Assembly: GCA_905198745.1 (NCBI GenBank)
Contig: CAJKDU010000013.1
Span: 1 to 55,391, forward strand
Direction: 5' to 3'
Source of the DNA: an uncultured Prevotella sp.
GTDB taxonomy: Bacteria > Bacteroidota > Bacteroidia > Bacteroidales > Bacteroidaceae
Length of the DNA stretch: 55,391 bases
The notes beneath the pieces are model-generated. The model saw only the letters and a list, made by a program, of their open reading frames with translations, was not told the origin of the DNA and did not search any database. Positions 9,362 through 18,398 of the stretch are shown here, in pieces. How positions within the stretch are numbered: the stretch's first letter is position 1; the number at the start of each line of letters is the position of its first letter. The position numbers and the translations under genes are program-made.

Positions 9362-10036
9362 ATGGAAACAGACGTAGCAAAAAGACTTCACGAGGTGCTC
9401 GAGTGCCTCCCGTCGGGCGTGCGCCTCGTGGCCATAAGCAAGTATCATCCCAACGAATATATTGAGGCTGCTTACTCCGAAGGCCAGCGCATTTTCGGCG
9501 AAAGCCATGAGCAGGAACTCGCCCGCAAGGTAGACACACTGCCCAAGGACATTGAGTGGCATTTCATCGGCCATCTGCAGACCAACAAGGTGAAGTATAT
9601 TGCACCTTACATCTCGATGATTGAGGCCGTGGACTCCCTCAAACTGCTGAAGGAAATCAACAAGCAGGCTGCCAAGCACGGTCGCACGATTGACGTACTC
9701 CTCGAACTCCATATAGCCGAGGAGGAAACCAAGTACGGACTTACGCTCGATGCTTGTCGGCAGCTCCTCGAAGAAGGCGAGTGGAGACAGATGGATCATG
9801 TGCGCATCTGTGGACTGATGATGATGGCGAGCAATGTGGACGACGAGGCGCAGATACGCTCGGAGTTCAATACCGCTGCCGGATTCTTTGACGAAGTGAA
9901 GGCCAAATACTTTGCCACGGAACCTTCCTTCCGCGAGCGCTCGTGGGGCATGAGCCACGACTATCATATAGCCGTGGAGTGCCGGAGCACCATGGTCAGG
10001 GTTGGCACCTATATATTCGGACCGAGAGTATACTGA
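9362..10036 (+). CDS. yggS: YggS/PROSC-family PLP homeostasis protein
   Basis: A single-domain TIM-barrel PLP-binding protein of the YggS/PLPBP family, which buffers intracellular pyridoxal phosphate rather than catalysing a known reaction. The PLP lysine is K27 in VAISKYHP. HFIGHLQTNK and the GLMMMAS region, and the C-terminal SWGMSHDYHIAVE / RVGTYIFG phosphate-binding segment, are intact. Length 224 aa is typical. It lies 39 bp downstream of the DUF4494 gene and is followed by a stem-loop terminator. Confidence 0.94.
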   Translation: METDVAKRLHEVLECLPSGVRLVAISKYHPNEYIEAAYSEGQRIFGESHEQELARKVDTLPKDIEWHFIGHLQTNKVKYIAPYISMIEAVDSLKLLKEINKQAAKHGRTIDVLLELHIAEEETKYGLTLDACRQLLEEGEWRQMDHVRICGLMMMASNVDDEAQIRSEFNTAAGFFDEVKAKYFATEPSFRERSWGMSHDYHIAVECRSTMVRVGTYIFGPRVY

Positions 10037-10050
10037 GATTAGATTAAAAT

Positions 10051-10086
10051 AAGGGAACTTTGCATCAAGTGCAAGGCTCCCTTTTA
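10051..10086 (+). terminator. Stem-loop terminator after yggS
   Basis: Arms 10051-10064 and 10070-10083 pair (14 bp with one mismatch and one wobble) around a 5-nt loop, followed by a T-rich run. It lies 14 bp after the yggS stop codon and before the kinase start. Confidence 0.7.
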
Positions 10087-10101
10087 TGTTTTGGAAGACA
10101 A

Positions 10102-10941
10102 ATGATACTTATAGCAGACAGCGGCAGCACGAAGACAGACTGGTGCATAGCCGACGAGGGACGCATCGTGAAGCGCATGGCTACCCAAGGCCTGAACCCT
10201 TTTCACCAGAGCCTTGACACCATAGCGCAGGTCATTAACGACGAACTTCTGCCTCAGCTCGATGACCGTGACATGGTGCACGTGGAGCGACTTCATTTCT
10301 ATGGCAGCGGATGCCGGGCAGAGATGCTCCCACGCATCACCGAACTTTTTACCTTCCTTTTCCCCGGCACCGATGTGGAATGTCAGGGCGACTTGATGGC
10401 GGCGGCCCGAGCCGTGTGCGGCAGTAGTGAGGGCATAGCCTGCATCCTTGGCACCGGTTCCAACTCGTGCCTGTACGACGGCGAAAGGGTGGTGGAGAAT
10501 GTGCCTCCTTTGGGCTATATACTTGGCGACGAAGGAAGCGGTGCCGTGATGGGCCGGCTCTTTTTCAACGCACTTTACAAAGGACGCCTTGATGACAGGC
10601 TAAGGTCTGACTATGAACAGGCTACCGGACTGATAATGGCTGATGTGATAGACCATGTCTACCGGCAACCATTGGCCAACCGTTTTCTGGCTTCTGCTTG
10701 CCCGTTCATCGCCAAGCATTTGGACAACTCCTCGCTTCACGCCTTGGTGGTAGACAATTTCCGGCAGTTTTTCCGTCGCAATGTGCTCCGCTATGAGCGC
10801 ACCGACCTCAGAGCAGGAGCCATAGGCAGCGTGGCCTATTATTTCGAGAAACAGTTGTGCGAGGCAGCGGCACTCGAAGGCGTGAACATCGGTACTGTGG
10901 TGCGCAGCCCGATGGAAGGCTTGGTGCACTATCATTGCTGA
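10102..10941 (+). CDS. BadF/BadG/BcrA-type ATPase, probable N-acetylglucosamine or glucosamine kinase
   Basis: A small sugar kinase of the actin-like ATPase superfamily (279 aa). Phosphate-1 motif DSGSTKTDW at residues 5-13, phosphate-2 motif LGTGSNS, and GDEGSG are as in mammalian N-acetylglucosamine kinase. The start is ATG 10102; the open frame extends to 10060, but that part is the terminator stem-loop. Phosphorylating free amino sugar would feed cell-wall or glycan recycling, which fits the AmpG-like gene further along, but the substrate is inferred from the family only. Confidence 0.82.
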   Translation: MILIADSGSTKTDWCIADEGRIVKRMATQGLNPFHQSLDTIAQVINDELLPQLDDRDMVHVERLHFYGSGCRAEMLPRITELFTFLFPGTDVECQGDLMAAARAVCGSSEGIACILGTGSNSCLYDGERVVENVPPLGYILGDEGSGAVMGRLFFNALYKGRLDDRLRSDYEQATGLIMADVIDHVYRQPLANRFLASACPFIAKHLDNSSLHALVVDNFRQFFRRNVLRYERTDLRAGAIGSVAYYFEKQLCEAAALEGVNIGTVVRSPMEGLVHYHC

Positions 10942-11043
10942 TAGGAAGGGACGAGCAAGTAAATATCACTTGTCGTGCGTCAATTTTTGCCCGTAATGCC
11001 ATTTTTATAATGTTAAACTATTCTAAGTTAAGGATAATTTTAT

Positions 11044-11051
11044 TACCTTTG
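11044..11051 (+). promoter_or_regulatory. Probable -7 element of the nuo operon
   Basis: TACCTTTG lies 41 bp before the nuoA start codon in an AT-rich 150-bp spacer. The expected -33 TTTG is not obvious. Confidence 0.55.
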
Positions 11052-11092
11052 CACCGCCTAAAAGTGTAGGCATAATTTTTTATAACATATAT

Positions 11093-11443
11093 ATGTATTC
11101 TATCTTATTAATCACCGTTATCTTGACGGCTGCTGTATTGGTGGTAGGAGCTTATGTAGTTGCGAAACTCATAGGTCCCCGCTCGTACAACCCCGTGAAA
11201 GGTCAACCGTTTGAGTGTGGTATCCCAACCCGCGGAACCTCTTGGCTTCCGACACATGTGGGCTACTACCTCTTTGCGATTCTTTTCCTCGTGTTCGACA
11301 TCGAGACCGTGTTCCTCTATCCATGGGCAGTTGTAGTTAAGCAGTTTGGAGCCATGGCGCTTTGCAGCATTGGCTTCTTCATGCTGGTATTGGTATTTGG
11401 CTTGGCTTACGCCTGGCGGAAAGGAGCGCTGGAATGGAAGTAA
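11093..11443 (+). CDS. nuoA: NADH-quinone oxidoreductase subunit A
   Basis: A membrane subunit of respiratory complex I. It has 116 residues and three transmembrane helices (about 2-23, 61-82, 89-110). The conserved YECG-type loop appears as FECGIPTRG, and the FDIETVFLYPWA motif carries the conserved acidic pair near the quinone tunnel. It is the first gene of the nuo cluster. Its end overlaps nuoB by 10 bp. Confidence 0.95.
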   Translation: MYSILLITVILTAAVLVVGAYVVAKLIGPRSYNPVKGQPFECGIPTRGTSWLPTHVGYYLFAILFLVFDIETVFLYPWAVVVKQFGAMALCSIGFFMLVLVFGLAYAWRKGALEWK

Positions 11444-12156
11444 GAAAGCCCGTTATCAAGAGTATCCCTTATGGCGAATTCAAGGACAACGAAGGACTTG
11501 AAAAGATTGTAGACGAATTGCATGAGGGCGGCGTGAATGTAGTTGTAGGATCGCTCGACCAGGCCATCAACTGGGGACGTTCCAACTCTCTTTGGTCTCT
11601 CACTTTCGGTACCAGCTGCTGCGGTATCGAGTTTATGGCTGTGGGTTGTGCCCGCTACGACTTCTCCCGTTTCGGATTTGAGGTTACGCGTAACTCTCCC
11701 CGTCAGGCCGACCTGATTATGTGTGCCGGCACAATCACCAACAAGATGGCTCCCGTGTTCAAGCGTCTTTATGACGAAATGGCAGAGCCTAAGTATGTGG
11801 TGGCTGTTGGTGGCTGTACTATTTCCGGTGGTCCGTTTAAGAAGTCGTACAACGTGGTGCGTGGCATCAGCGAACTGGTGCCAGTCGACGTGTATGTGCC
11901 AGGCTGTCCTCCACGTCCGGAGGCCATTCTCTACGGCATGATGCAGTTGCAACGCAAGGTGAAGGTCGAGAAGTTCTTCGGCGGTGCCAACCACAAGATG
12001 ACCAAGGAGGAGAAGGAACTCTCTATGTCGAAGGGCGGATTGCGCGGATTGAGCAACGAAAATCTCGTGGCCACACAGAAACTCGGACAGAAAGAACCTA
12101 TCATTGTGACTGACGTGCCCGAAGATTTCGACGCACAGAAAGGTATAACTGAATAA
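11434..12156 (+). CDS. nuoB: NADH-quinone oxidoreductase subunit B (cluster N2)
   Basis: Peripheral-arm subunit that holds the terminal [4Fe-4S] cluster N2 and passes electrons to quinone. All four cluster ligands are present: the tandem C62-C63 (TSCCGIEF), C128 (GGCTIS) and C158 (GCPPRPE). The start is ATG 11434, overlapping the nuoA stop, with AAGGAG seven bases ahead; this clear Shine-Dalgarno is unusual for this genome and argues for translational coupling. A longer open frame upstream lies entirely within nuoA. At 240 aa the protein has a C-terminal tail after the core of about 170, rich in Lys and Glu. Confidence 0.95.
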   Translation: MEVRKPVIKSIPYGEFKDNEGLEKIVDELHEGGVNVVVGSLDQAINWGRSNSLWSLTFGTSCCGIEFMAVGCARYDFSRFGFEVTRNSPRQADLIMCAGTITNKMAPVFKRLYDEMAEPKYVVAVGGCTISGGPFKKSYNVVRGISELVPVDVYVPGCPPRPEAILYGMMQLQRKVKVEKFFGGANHKMTKEEKELSMSKGGLRGLSNENLVATQKLGQKEPIIVTDVPEDFDAQKGITE

Positions 12157-12174
12157 TATAATAAGGTATAAGAC

Positions 12175-13746
12175 ATGAAACTGAATAATATAGAACTCAC
12201 TTTCGATAACTTCTCCAAAGAAATGGAGAAGTTGTACAAGGAGAAACATTTCGACTACCTTGTTACCATTATCGGCGAAGACTTTGGTGAAGAGGGTCTC
12301 GGATGTGTATACATCCTCGAGAATACTGACAACAACGAGCGCTGCTCAGTGAAGACCATTGCCAAGAAGGTCGACGGAAGCGATGTGATTCCTACCGTCA
12401 TCAACCTCTGGAAGGGCGCTGATCTGCTTGAACGAGAGGTGTTCGACTTTGTCGGCATTAAGTTCCTCGGTCATCCCGACATGCGACGCTTGTTCCTCCG
12501 TACCGATTTCAACGGCTATCCCCTGCGCAAGGACTTTGATATGAGTCCCGAAGCCAACAAGTTCCCCTTGACGGATGAACCTGAGTCGGACTATACCGTT
12601 GAATACAACCTCGACGGAGAGGGACACCTTGTAGCCACCAAGCATCGTCTGTTTGAGGATGACGACTATGTGGTGAACATTGGTCCTAACCACCCCTCTA
12701 CTCACGGTGTGCTTCGCTTGCAGACCGTACTCCAGGGCGAAACCGTAAAGCGCATCTATCCCCATTTGGGCTATATCCACCGCGGTATAGAAAAAATGTG
12801 GGAGGCTATGACCTATCCACAGACCCTTGCCATGACAGACCGTCTCAACTATCTCTCTGCCATGATGCACCGCCATGCACTGGTGGGTGTGATAGAAGAG
12901 GGTATGGGCATTGAACTCAGTGACCGCATACACTACGTGCGTACTATCATGGACGAGTTGCAGCGTATCAACAGCCACTTGCTTTACCTCGGTTGTACAG
13001 CCCAGGACTTGGGTGCCCTCACCGCATTCCTTTACTGCATGCGCGACCGCGAGCACGTACTTAATGTGATGGAGGAAACAACAGGTGGCCGACTCATACA
13101 GAACTATTACCGCATTGGCGGCTTGCAGGACGACATTGACCCCAACTTCGTGGCGAATACCAAGAAACTTTGCAAGTATCTCCGTCCGATGATACAGGAA
13201 TATCTTGATGTGTTCGGCGACAACGTCATTACCCACAACCGCTTGGTAGGAGTGGGCCAGATGAACCGGGAAGACTGTATCAACTATGGCGTGACCGGAC
13301 CTGCCGGACGTGCCTCTGGTTGGAAGAACGATACCCGCAAGCGTCATCCTTATGACCTCTACGACAAGGTGGAGTGGAAGGAAATCACTATGACTGGTTG
13401 CGACTCTATGGATCGCTACTATTGCCACATCCAAGAGTTGTATCAGAGTCTTGACATCATCGAGCAACTCATCGACAACATTCCTGCCGGAGATTTCTAC
13501 ATTAAGCAGAAACCTATTATCAAGGTGCCCGAAGGGCAATGGTATTTCTCGGTTGAGGGTGCCAGCGGTGAGTTTGGCGTGTATCTCGACAGTAAGGGCG
13601 ACAAGAGTCCATATCGCATGAAGATGCGTCCGATGGGCCTCTCGCTGACCGGTGCACTCGACAAGATGTGTAGCGGACAGAAAATTGCCGACCTTATCAC
13701 AACAGGTGCAGCCATCGACTTCGTGATTCCTGACATCGACAGATAA
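12175..13746 (+). CDS. nuoCD: NADH-quinone oxidoreductase subunit C/D fusion
   Basis: NuoC (about residues 1-145) and NuoD (about 165-523) are fused, as in E. coli and most Bacteroidetes. The NuoC part ends with GYPLRKDF; the NuoD part begins with NIGPNHPSTHGVLR near residue 168, the quinone-site loop. Together with NuoB it forms the connecting module. Both domains look complete. A 129-bp gap follows before nuoH, the longest in the operon, with no recognisable promoter. Confidence 0.96.
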   Translation: MKLNNIELTFDNFSKEMEKLYKEKHFDYLVTIIGEDFGEEGLGCVYILENTDNNERCSVKTIAKKVDGSDVIPTVINLWKGADLLEREVFDFVGIKFLGHPDMRRLFLRTDFNGYPLRKDFDMSPEANKFPLTDEPESDYTVEYNLDGEGHLVATKHRLFEDDDYVVNIGPNHPSTHGVLRLQTVLQGETVKRIYPHLGYIHRGIEKMWEAMTYPQTLAMTDRLNYLSAMMHRHALVGVIEEGMGIELSDRIHYVRTIMDELQRINSHLLYLGCTAQDLGALTAFLYCMRDREHVLNVMEETTGGRLIQNYYRIGGLQDDIDPNFVANTKKLCKYLRPMIQEYLDVFGDNVITHNRLVGVGQMNREDCINYGVTGPAGRASGWKNDTRKRHPYDLYDKVEWKEITMTGCDSMDRYYCHIQELYQSLDIIEQLIDNIPAGDFYIKQKPIIKVPEGQWYFSVEGASGEFGVYLDSKGDKSPYRMKMRPMGLSLTGALDKMCSGQKIADLITTGAAIDFVIPDIDR

Positions 13747-13875
13747 TTAGCAATGCCTGACAGTCTGTGCTTCATGGTTGATTGACGTGGACTCTGGTTC
13801 CTCCAGACACACCACACAACCGTTCAAAACATAAGACTTCAGACAATAACATAAACATTAAACACTAAAGAAAGA

Positions 13876-14961
13876 ATGTTTGACTTTAGTTTAGTAACAA
13901 CATGGATTGACGCGTTCCTCCGCCAGACATTAGGCCTGGGCGACTTCCTGTCGATCCTTATCGAGTGCATACTGGTAGGCGTGCTCATTCTCGTGGGCTA
14001 TGCCATGCTGGCCATTGTCTTGATATTCATGGAGCGCAAGGTGTGCGCCTACTTCCAGTGCCGACTTGGCCCCATGCGTGTGGGTCCTTGGGGCGTGTTC
14101 CAGGTATTTGCCGATGTGCTGAAGATGCTCATCAAGGAAATCTTCACGGTAGACAAAGCCGACAAGCTCCTTTACTTTGTGGCACCTTTCCTCGTGATTA
14201 TAGCCTCTGTAGGTACCTTCTCTTTCCTCCCATGGAACAATGGAGCCGAGGTGCTTGACTTCAACGTTGGCATATTCCTGCTTTCCGCTATTTCAAGTAT
14301 CGGCATCGTAGGTATATTCATGGCAGGATGGGGTAGTAACAACAAGTATTCAGTAGTGTCTGCCATGCGTGGAGCCGTGCAGCTCATTTCCTATGAAATG
14401 TCATTGGCCTTGTGTCTTATTGCTGCAGTTGTATTGACTGGTAGCATGAAGATTTCTGAGATTGTTGACTTCCAGGTAGGTCCCTGGAACTGGCTCATTT
14501 TCCGCGGACACATCCCCGCCATTATTGCATTCCTTGTATTCCTCGTTGCAGGCAACGCTGAGGCCAACCGCGGTCCTTTCGACCTTGCGGAAGCCGAAAG
14601 TGAACTTACTGCCGGTTATCACACAGAATACAGTGGTATGGGCTTTGGTTTCTACTATTTGGCAGAATACCTTAATCTTTTTGTCGTGTCAGGAATTGCC
14701 ACAACAGTATTCCTTGGTGGATGGGCACCTGTGAACATCGGCGTTGGCGCCTTTGATGCCGTGATGAACTGCATTCCCGGTATCGTATGGTTCCTCGGCA
14801 AAACATTTGCCGTAGTATGGCTTCTGATGTGGGTTCGCTGGACATTCCCCCGTCTGCGTATCGACCAGATTCTTAAGCTCGAGTGGAAGTATCTTATGCC
14901 ACTGTGCCTGGTCAATCTTATTCTCATGACCGTCATTGTAGCTTTAGGCTGGCACTTTTAA
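13876..14961 (+). CDS. nuoH: NADH-quinone oxidoreductase subunit H
   Basis: Membrane subunit that, with NuoB and NuoD, forms the quinone-binding chamber. It has 361 residues with about eight helices. MERKVCAYFQCRLGPMRVGPWG near residue 50 and the acidic loop around EANRGPFDLAEAESELTAG are the family signatures. It is the first gene after the 129-bp gap. Confidence 0.96.
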   Translation: MFDFSLVTTWIDAFLRQTLGLGDFLSILIECILVGVLILVGYAMLAIVLIFMERKVCAYFQCRLGPMRVGPWGVFQVFADVLKMLIKEIFTVDKADKLLYFVAPFLVIIASVGTFSFLPWNNGAEVLDFNVGIFLLSAISSIGIVGIFMAGWGSNNKYSVVSAMRGAVQLISYEMSLALCLIAAVVLTGSMKISEIVDFQVGPWNWLIFRGHIPAIIAFLVFLVAGNAEANRGPFDLAEAESELTAGYHTEYSGMGFGFYYLAEYLNLFVVSGIATTVFLGGWAPVNIGVGAFDAVMNCIPGIVWFLGKTFAVVWLLMWVRWTFPRLRIDQILKLEWKYLMPLCLVNLILMTVIVALGWHF

Positions 14962-14974
14962 TAGATAAAGGAAA

Positions 14975-15502
14975 ATGGAAAATAACAAATCATATTTCGG
15001 AGAAATAGGAGCTGCCGTGAAGACGCTCGCTGTGGGAATGAAAACCACATTGCGGGAGTATTTCACTCCCAAGAGTACTGAGCAGTATCCTGAAAACCGC
15101 AAGACCACTCTCCATGTGTCTGCCCGTCACCGCGGACGTCTGGTGATGAACCGCGACGAAAACGGCAACGTCAAGTGCGTGGCTTGCACCCTGTGCGAGA
15201 AGGCTTGTCCTAACGACACCATCAAAATAGTGTCGCAGATGGTAACCACCGAAGAAGGCAAGAAGAAGCGTCAGCTCGTGGATTATCAGTATGACCTGGG
15301 CGACTGCATGTTCTGCCAACTTTGTGTGAACGCGTGCAATTTCGGCGCCATCAAGTTCACCAATGACTTTGAGAATGCCGTTTTCGACCGCGACAAGCTT
15401 GTGCTTCACCTTGACAAGGAGCAGTATGAGAGCTCACTGCCCAACATTCTTGACGGAGGTGCACCATTTGAGATAGGTAAGTTTAATACGAAAACTAAAT
15501 AA
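14975..15502 (+). CDS. nuoI: NADH-quinone oxidoreductase subunit I (8Fe ferredoxin)
   Basis: Peripheral-arm ferredoxin-like subunit with clusters N6a and N6b. First binding motif C68, C71, C74, C78 followed by proline; second C111, C114, C117, C121. The second motif continues with asparagine (CNFGAI) where most homologues have CP; the cysteines themselves are intact. It lacks an N-terminal hydrophobic segment and is 175 aa. With no nuoEFG present, these clusters would be the first visible electron entry. Confidence 0.94.
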   Translation: MENNKSYFGEIGAAVKTLAVGMKTTLREYFTPKSTEQYPENRKTTLHVSARHRGRLVMNRDENGNVKCVACTLCEKACPNDTIKIVSQMVTTEEGKKKRQLVDYQYDLGDCMFCQLCVNACNFGAIKFTNDFENAVFDRDKLVLHLDKEQYESSLPNILDGGAPFEIGKFNTKTK

Positions 15503-15518
15503 AAGGAAGTAAGATAAT

Positions 15519-16043
15519 ATGGCTAATTTAGTAATGTTTTGCATTCTGGCGGTCGTTATACTCGGCTCTGCCATTATGTGCGTGCTTACAAAGCGAATCA
15601 TGCGGGCGGCCACATTCCTGCTGTTTGTGCTCTTCGGAGTGGCAGGTCTCTACTTCCTGCTTGATTACACGTTCCTCGGCGCAGCCCAGATAAGTGTCTA
15701 CGCTGGCGGCATCACCATGCTCTATGTGTTTGCCATCCAATTGGTGAGCAAGCGCACACTCCAGGGAATGGTTGAGAGAGTGAAAGGCAGTCGCGCTGCT
15801 TTCGGTGCTCTGGTTTCGTTGATAGGATTCGCCACCGTAGTTGTGGTATTGCTTAAGAACAAATTCATCGACATGGCTTGCCAGTCTGCCGAAGGTGAAG
15901 TTCGAATGTCCGTCATTGGCAACGCCCTTCTTGGTTCAGACAAATATCAGTATGTGCTTCCCTTCGAATTCATATCAGTGCTTTTGTTGGCCTGCATTAT
16001 TGGTGGTATAGTTGTAGCACGTAAACAAGAGGAGAAAAAGTAG
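15519..16043 (+). CDS. nuoJ: NADH-quinone oxidoreductase subunit J
   Basis: Membrane subunit of 174 residues with five predicted helices. The third carries the conserved AAQISVYAGGITMLYVFAIQL sequence, which has a helix-breaking pi-bulge in complex I structures. It is separated from nuoK by 1 bp. Confidence 0.94.
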   Translation: MANLVMFCILAVVILGSAIMCVLTKRIMRAATFLLFVLFGVAGLYFLLDYTFLGAAQISVYAGGITMLYVFAIQLVSKRTLQGMVERVKGSRAAFGALVSLIGFATVVVVLLKNKFIDMACQSAEGEVRMSVIGNALLGSDKYQYVLPFEFISVLLLACIIGGIVVARKQEEKK

Positions 16044-16044
16044 T

Positions 16045-16353
16045 ATGATACCAGTAGAATGTTATTTCGTGCTTAGCGCACTGTTGTTCTTTATCGGCGT
16101 GTTCGGCTTTGTCACTCGCCGTAATCTTATTGCAATGCTCATCTCTATTGAGCTCGTTCTGAACTCTGTCGATCTGAACTTCGCTGTGTTCAACCGTATT
16201 CTCTATCCCGGCCAGCTTGAAGGCTTTTTCTTCACGTTGTTCTCCATCGGTGTCAGTGCCGCAGAGACAGCTGTTGCCATTGCTATCATTCTGAACGTTT
16301 ACCGTCACTTCCACAGTGATCAGGTGAACAGTATTGAGAATATGAAATTATAA
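16045..16353 (+). CDS. nuoK: NADH-quinone oxidoreductase subunit K
   Basis: Small membrane subunit of 102 residues with three helices. The conserved glutamates of the proton path are visible in SIELVLNSVDLNF and AAETAVAIAI. It begins 1 bp after nuoJ. Confidence 0.94.
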   Translation: MIPVECYFVLSALLFFIGVFGFVTRRNLIAMLISIELVLNSVDLNFAVFNRILYPGQLEGFFFTLFSIGVSAAETAVAIAIILNVYRHFHSDQVNSIENMKL

Positions 16354-16376
16354 TTCATTCCACAAAACGAAAGACA

Positions 16377-18377
16377 ATGGATTACACTTATTCATTTTTG
16401 ATACTCGTGCTGCCTTTCCTGAGTTTCCTTATACTCGGTCTGGCGGGCATGAAAATGTCGCATAAGGTTGCGGGGCTGATAGGCACTACGCTTATGGGTG
16501 TGGTATTTGCCCTTTCGCTCTACACCGCCTTCGAATATTTCGTAGGACAGGGTAGGGGTGCAGACGGCATCTACCCCGTTGTGACAGCCTGGCACTTTAC
16601 CTGGCTTGATTTTGGAAACATCTTTGGAGCACATCTGGTGTTCGATATGGGTTTCCGTCTCACACCTATTTCATCCATGATGCTTGTGGTTATCACCACA
16701 GTGAGCTTTATGGTTCACATCTACTCGTTTGGCTACATGCATGGTGAGAAGGGCTTCCAGCGTTATTACGCATTCCTGTCACTCTTCACCATGAGTATGC
16801 TTGGCCTTGTAGTGGCTACTAACATCTTCCAGATGTATCTGTTCTGGGAACTTGTGGGTGTTTGCTCTTATTTGCTCATTGGCTTCTATTATCCCCAGCA
16901 TGCCGCTGTGGCAGCATCCAAGAAGGCTTTTATCGTGACTCGTTTTGCTGACTTGTTCTTCCTGATAGGTATTCTGTTCTACAGTTTCTATATCGGTACA
17001 TTCGACTTCGACATTTCTCAGATGACTCCCGACCAGGTGGTACGCCTGCAGAATGCAAGTTGGCTGTTGTCCACAGCTCTTTTCCTGATGTTCATCGGTG
17101 GCGCCGGTAAGAGTGCCATGTTTCCTTTGCACATCTGGTTGCCCGATGCCATGGAAGGTCCTACGCCTGTGTCTGCCCTTATTCATGCTGCCACTATGGT
17201 TGTGGCCGGTGTATATCAGGTAGCTTGTTTGTTCCCCATTTGGATTCAGTATGCTCCTGAAACGCTCCACTATGTGGCCTACATCGCAGCCTTCACTGCA
17301 TTCTACGCAGCTGCTGTGGCATGCTGTCAGAGCGACATCAAGCGTGTCTTGGCGTTCTCCACTATTTCTCAGATAGGTTTCATGCTTGTTGCCCTTGGCG
17401 TCTGCATGCCCGAGAAAGGTGAAGCTATGACCGTGGTGGCCAATACTACTGCAGAATATGCCGATGGCAATGGTTTAGGTTATATGGCCGGTATGTTCCA
17501 CCTGTTCACCCATGCCATGTTCAAGGCTTGCCTGTTCCTTGGTGCCGGTTGCATCATACATGCCGTTCATTCTAACGAGAAAATGTATATGGGTGGTCTG
17601 CGCAAGTATATGCCTGTTACCCATTGGACGTTCCTCATTAGTTGTCTTGCCATTTCCGGTATTCCGTTCTTCTCAGGTTTTTGTTCGAAGGACGAGATCC
17701 TTGTGGCTTGCTACAATTTCTCTCCCGTTATGGGCGTAATCATGAGTGGCATTGCCACGATGACAGCGTTCTATATGTTCCGTCTCTACTATGTGATTTT
17801 CTGGGGCAAGAGCTATTATGAAACCAACAAGGCCAATGGAGCTCACGAGCCTCATGAGGCTCCAGCCGTGATGACCTTCCCCTTGGTGTTCCTCAGTATT
17901 ATTACTGTTGTGGTAGGTGTGCTTGGCACGCTCCACATCTTCGAATTCGGTAGCCTTGTGTCAGCCAATGGTTTGGCCTTTGGCACTCATACCAATTGGA
18001 CGGTGGCCGGTACAAGTACAATCCTTGCTGTATTAGGCATCGGACTTGCCACCTATATGTATAAAGGAGAGGAAACTCCCGTGGCAGACTACCTGGCCAA
18101 GAAGTTCCCACGCCTTCATCGTGCAGCCTACCGTCGTTTCTATATGGACGAGGTTTGGATGTTCGTTACCCATAAGATCATTTTCCGTTGCATCTCTACA
18201 CCTATTGCCTGGTTCGACCGTCATGTGGTAGACGGCACATTCAACTTCATGGCTTGGGGTGCCAACGAGGCTGGAGAGTCTATACGTCCATGGCAGAGTG
18301 GCGATGTTCGTCAGTATGCAGTATGGTTCCTCACAGGAACGGTGGCTCTTACGCTCATCCTGCTTTGCGCATTGTAA
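16377..18377 (+). CDS. nuoL: NADH-quinone oxidoreductase subunit L
   Basis: Distal antiporter-like proton-pumping subunit, 666 aa. The WELVGVCSYLLIGFY motif (pump glutamate) and KSAMFPLHIWLPDAMEGPTP (pump lysine) are intact. The hydrophobic C-terminus fits the lateral helix that clamps the membrane arm. It is somewhat longer than the E. coli protein (613 aa). Confidence 0.96.
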   Translation: MDYTYSFLILVLPFLSFLILGLAGMKMSHKVAGLIGTTLMGVVFALSLYTAFEYFVGQGRGADGIYPVVTAWHFTWLDFGNIFGAHLVFDMGFRLTPISSMMLVVITTVSFMVHIYSFGYMHGEKGFQRYYAFLSLFTMSMLGLVVATNIFQMYLFWELVGVCSYLLIGFYYPQHAAVAASKKAFIVTRFADLFFLIGILFYSFYIGTFDFDISQMTPDQVVRLQNASWLLSTALFLMFIGGAGKSAMFPLHIWLPDAMEGPTPVSALIHAATMVVAGVYQVACLFPIWIQYAPETLHYVAYIAAFTAFYAAAVACCQSDIKRVLAFSTISQIGFMLVALGVCMPEKGEAMTVVANTTAEYADGNGLGYMAGMFHLFTHAMFKACLFLGAGCIIHAVHSNEKMYMGGLRKYMPVTHWTFLISCLAISGIPFFSGFCSKDEILVACYNFSPVMGVIMSGIATMTAFYMFRLYYVIFWGKSYYETNKANGAHEPHEAPAVMTFPLVFLSIITVVVGVLGTLHIFEFGSLVSANGLAFGTHTNWTVAGTSTILAVLGIGLATYMYKGEETPVADYLAKKFPRLHRAAYRRFYMDEVWMFVTHKIIFRCISTPIAWFDRHVVDGTFNFMAWGANEAGESIRPWQSGDVRQYAVWFLTGTVALTLILLCAL

Positions 18378-18398
18378 ACTTAGAACAGAATTACAGAA

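Noticed and set aside
10060..10101. Upstream extension of the BadF-type kinase
   Set aside because: This stretch is the yggS terminator stem-loop, so ATG 10102 is the start.
11362..11433. Upstream extension of nuoB
   Set aside because: It overlaps nuoA in another frame; ATG 11434 has a ribosome-binding site and gives the normal NuoB N-terminus.
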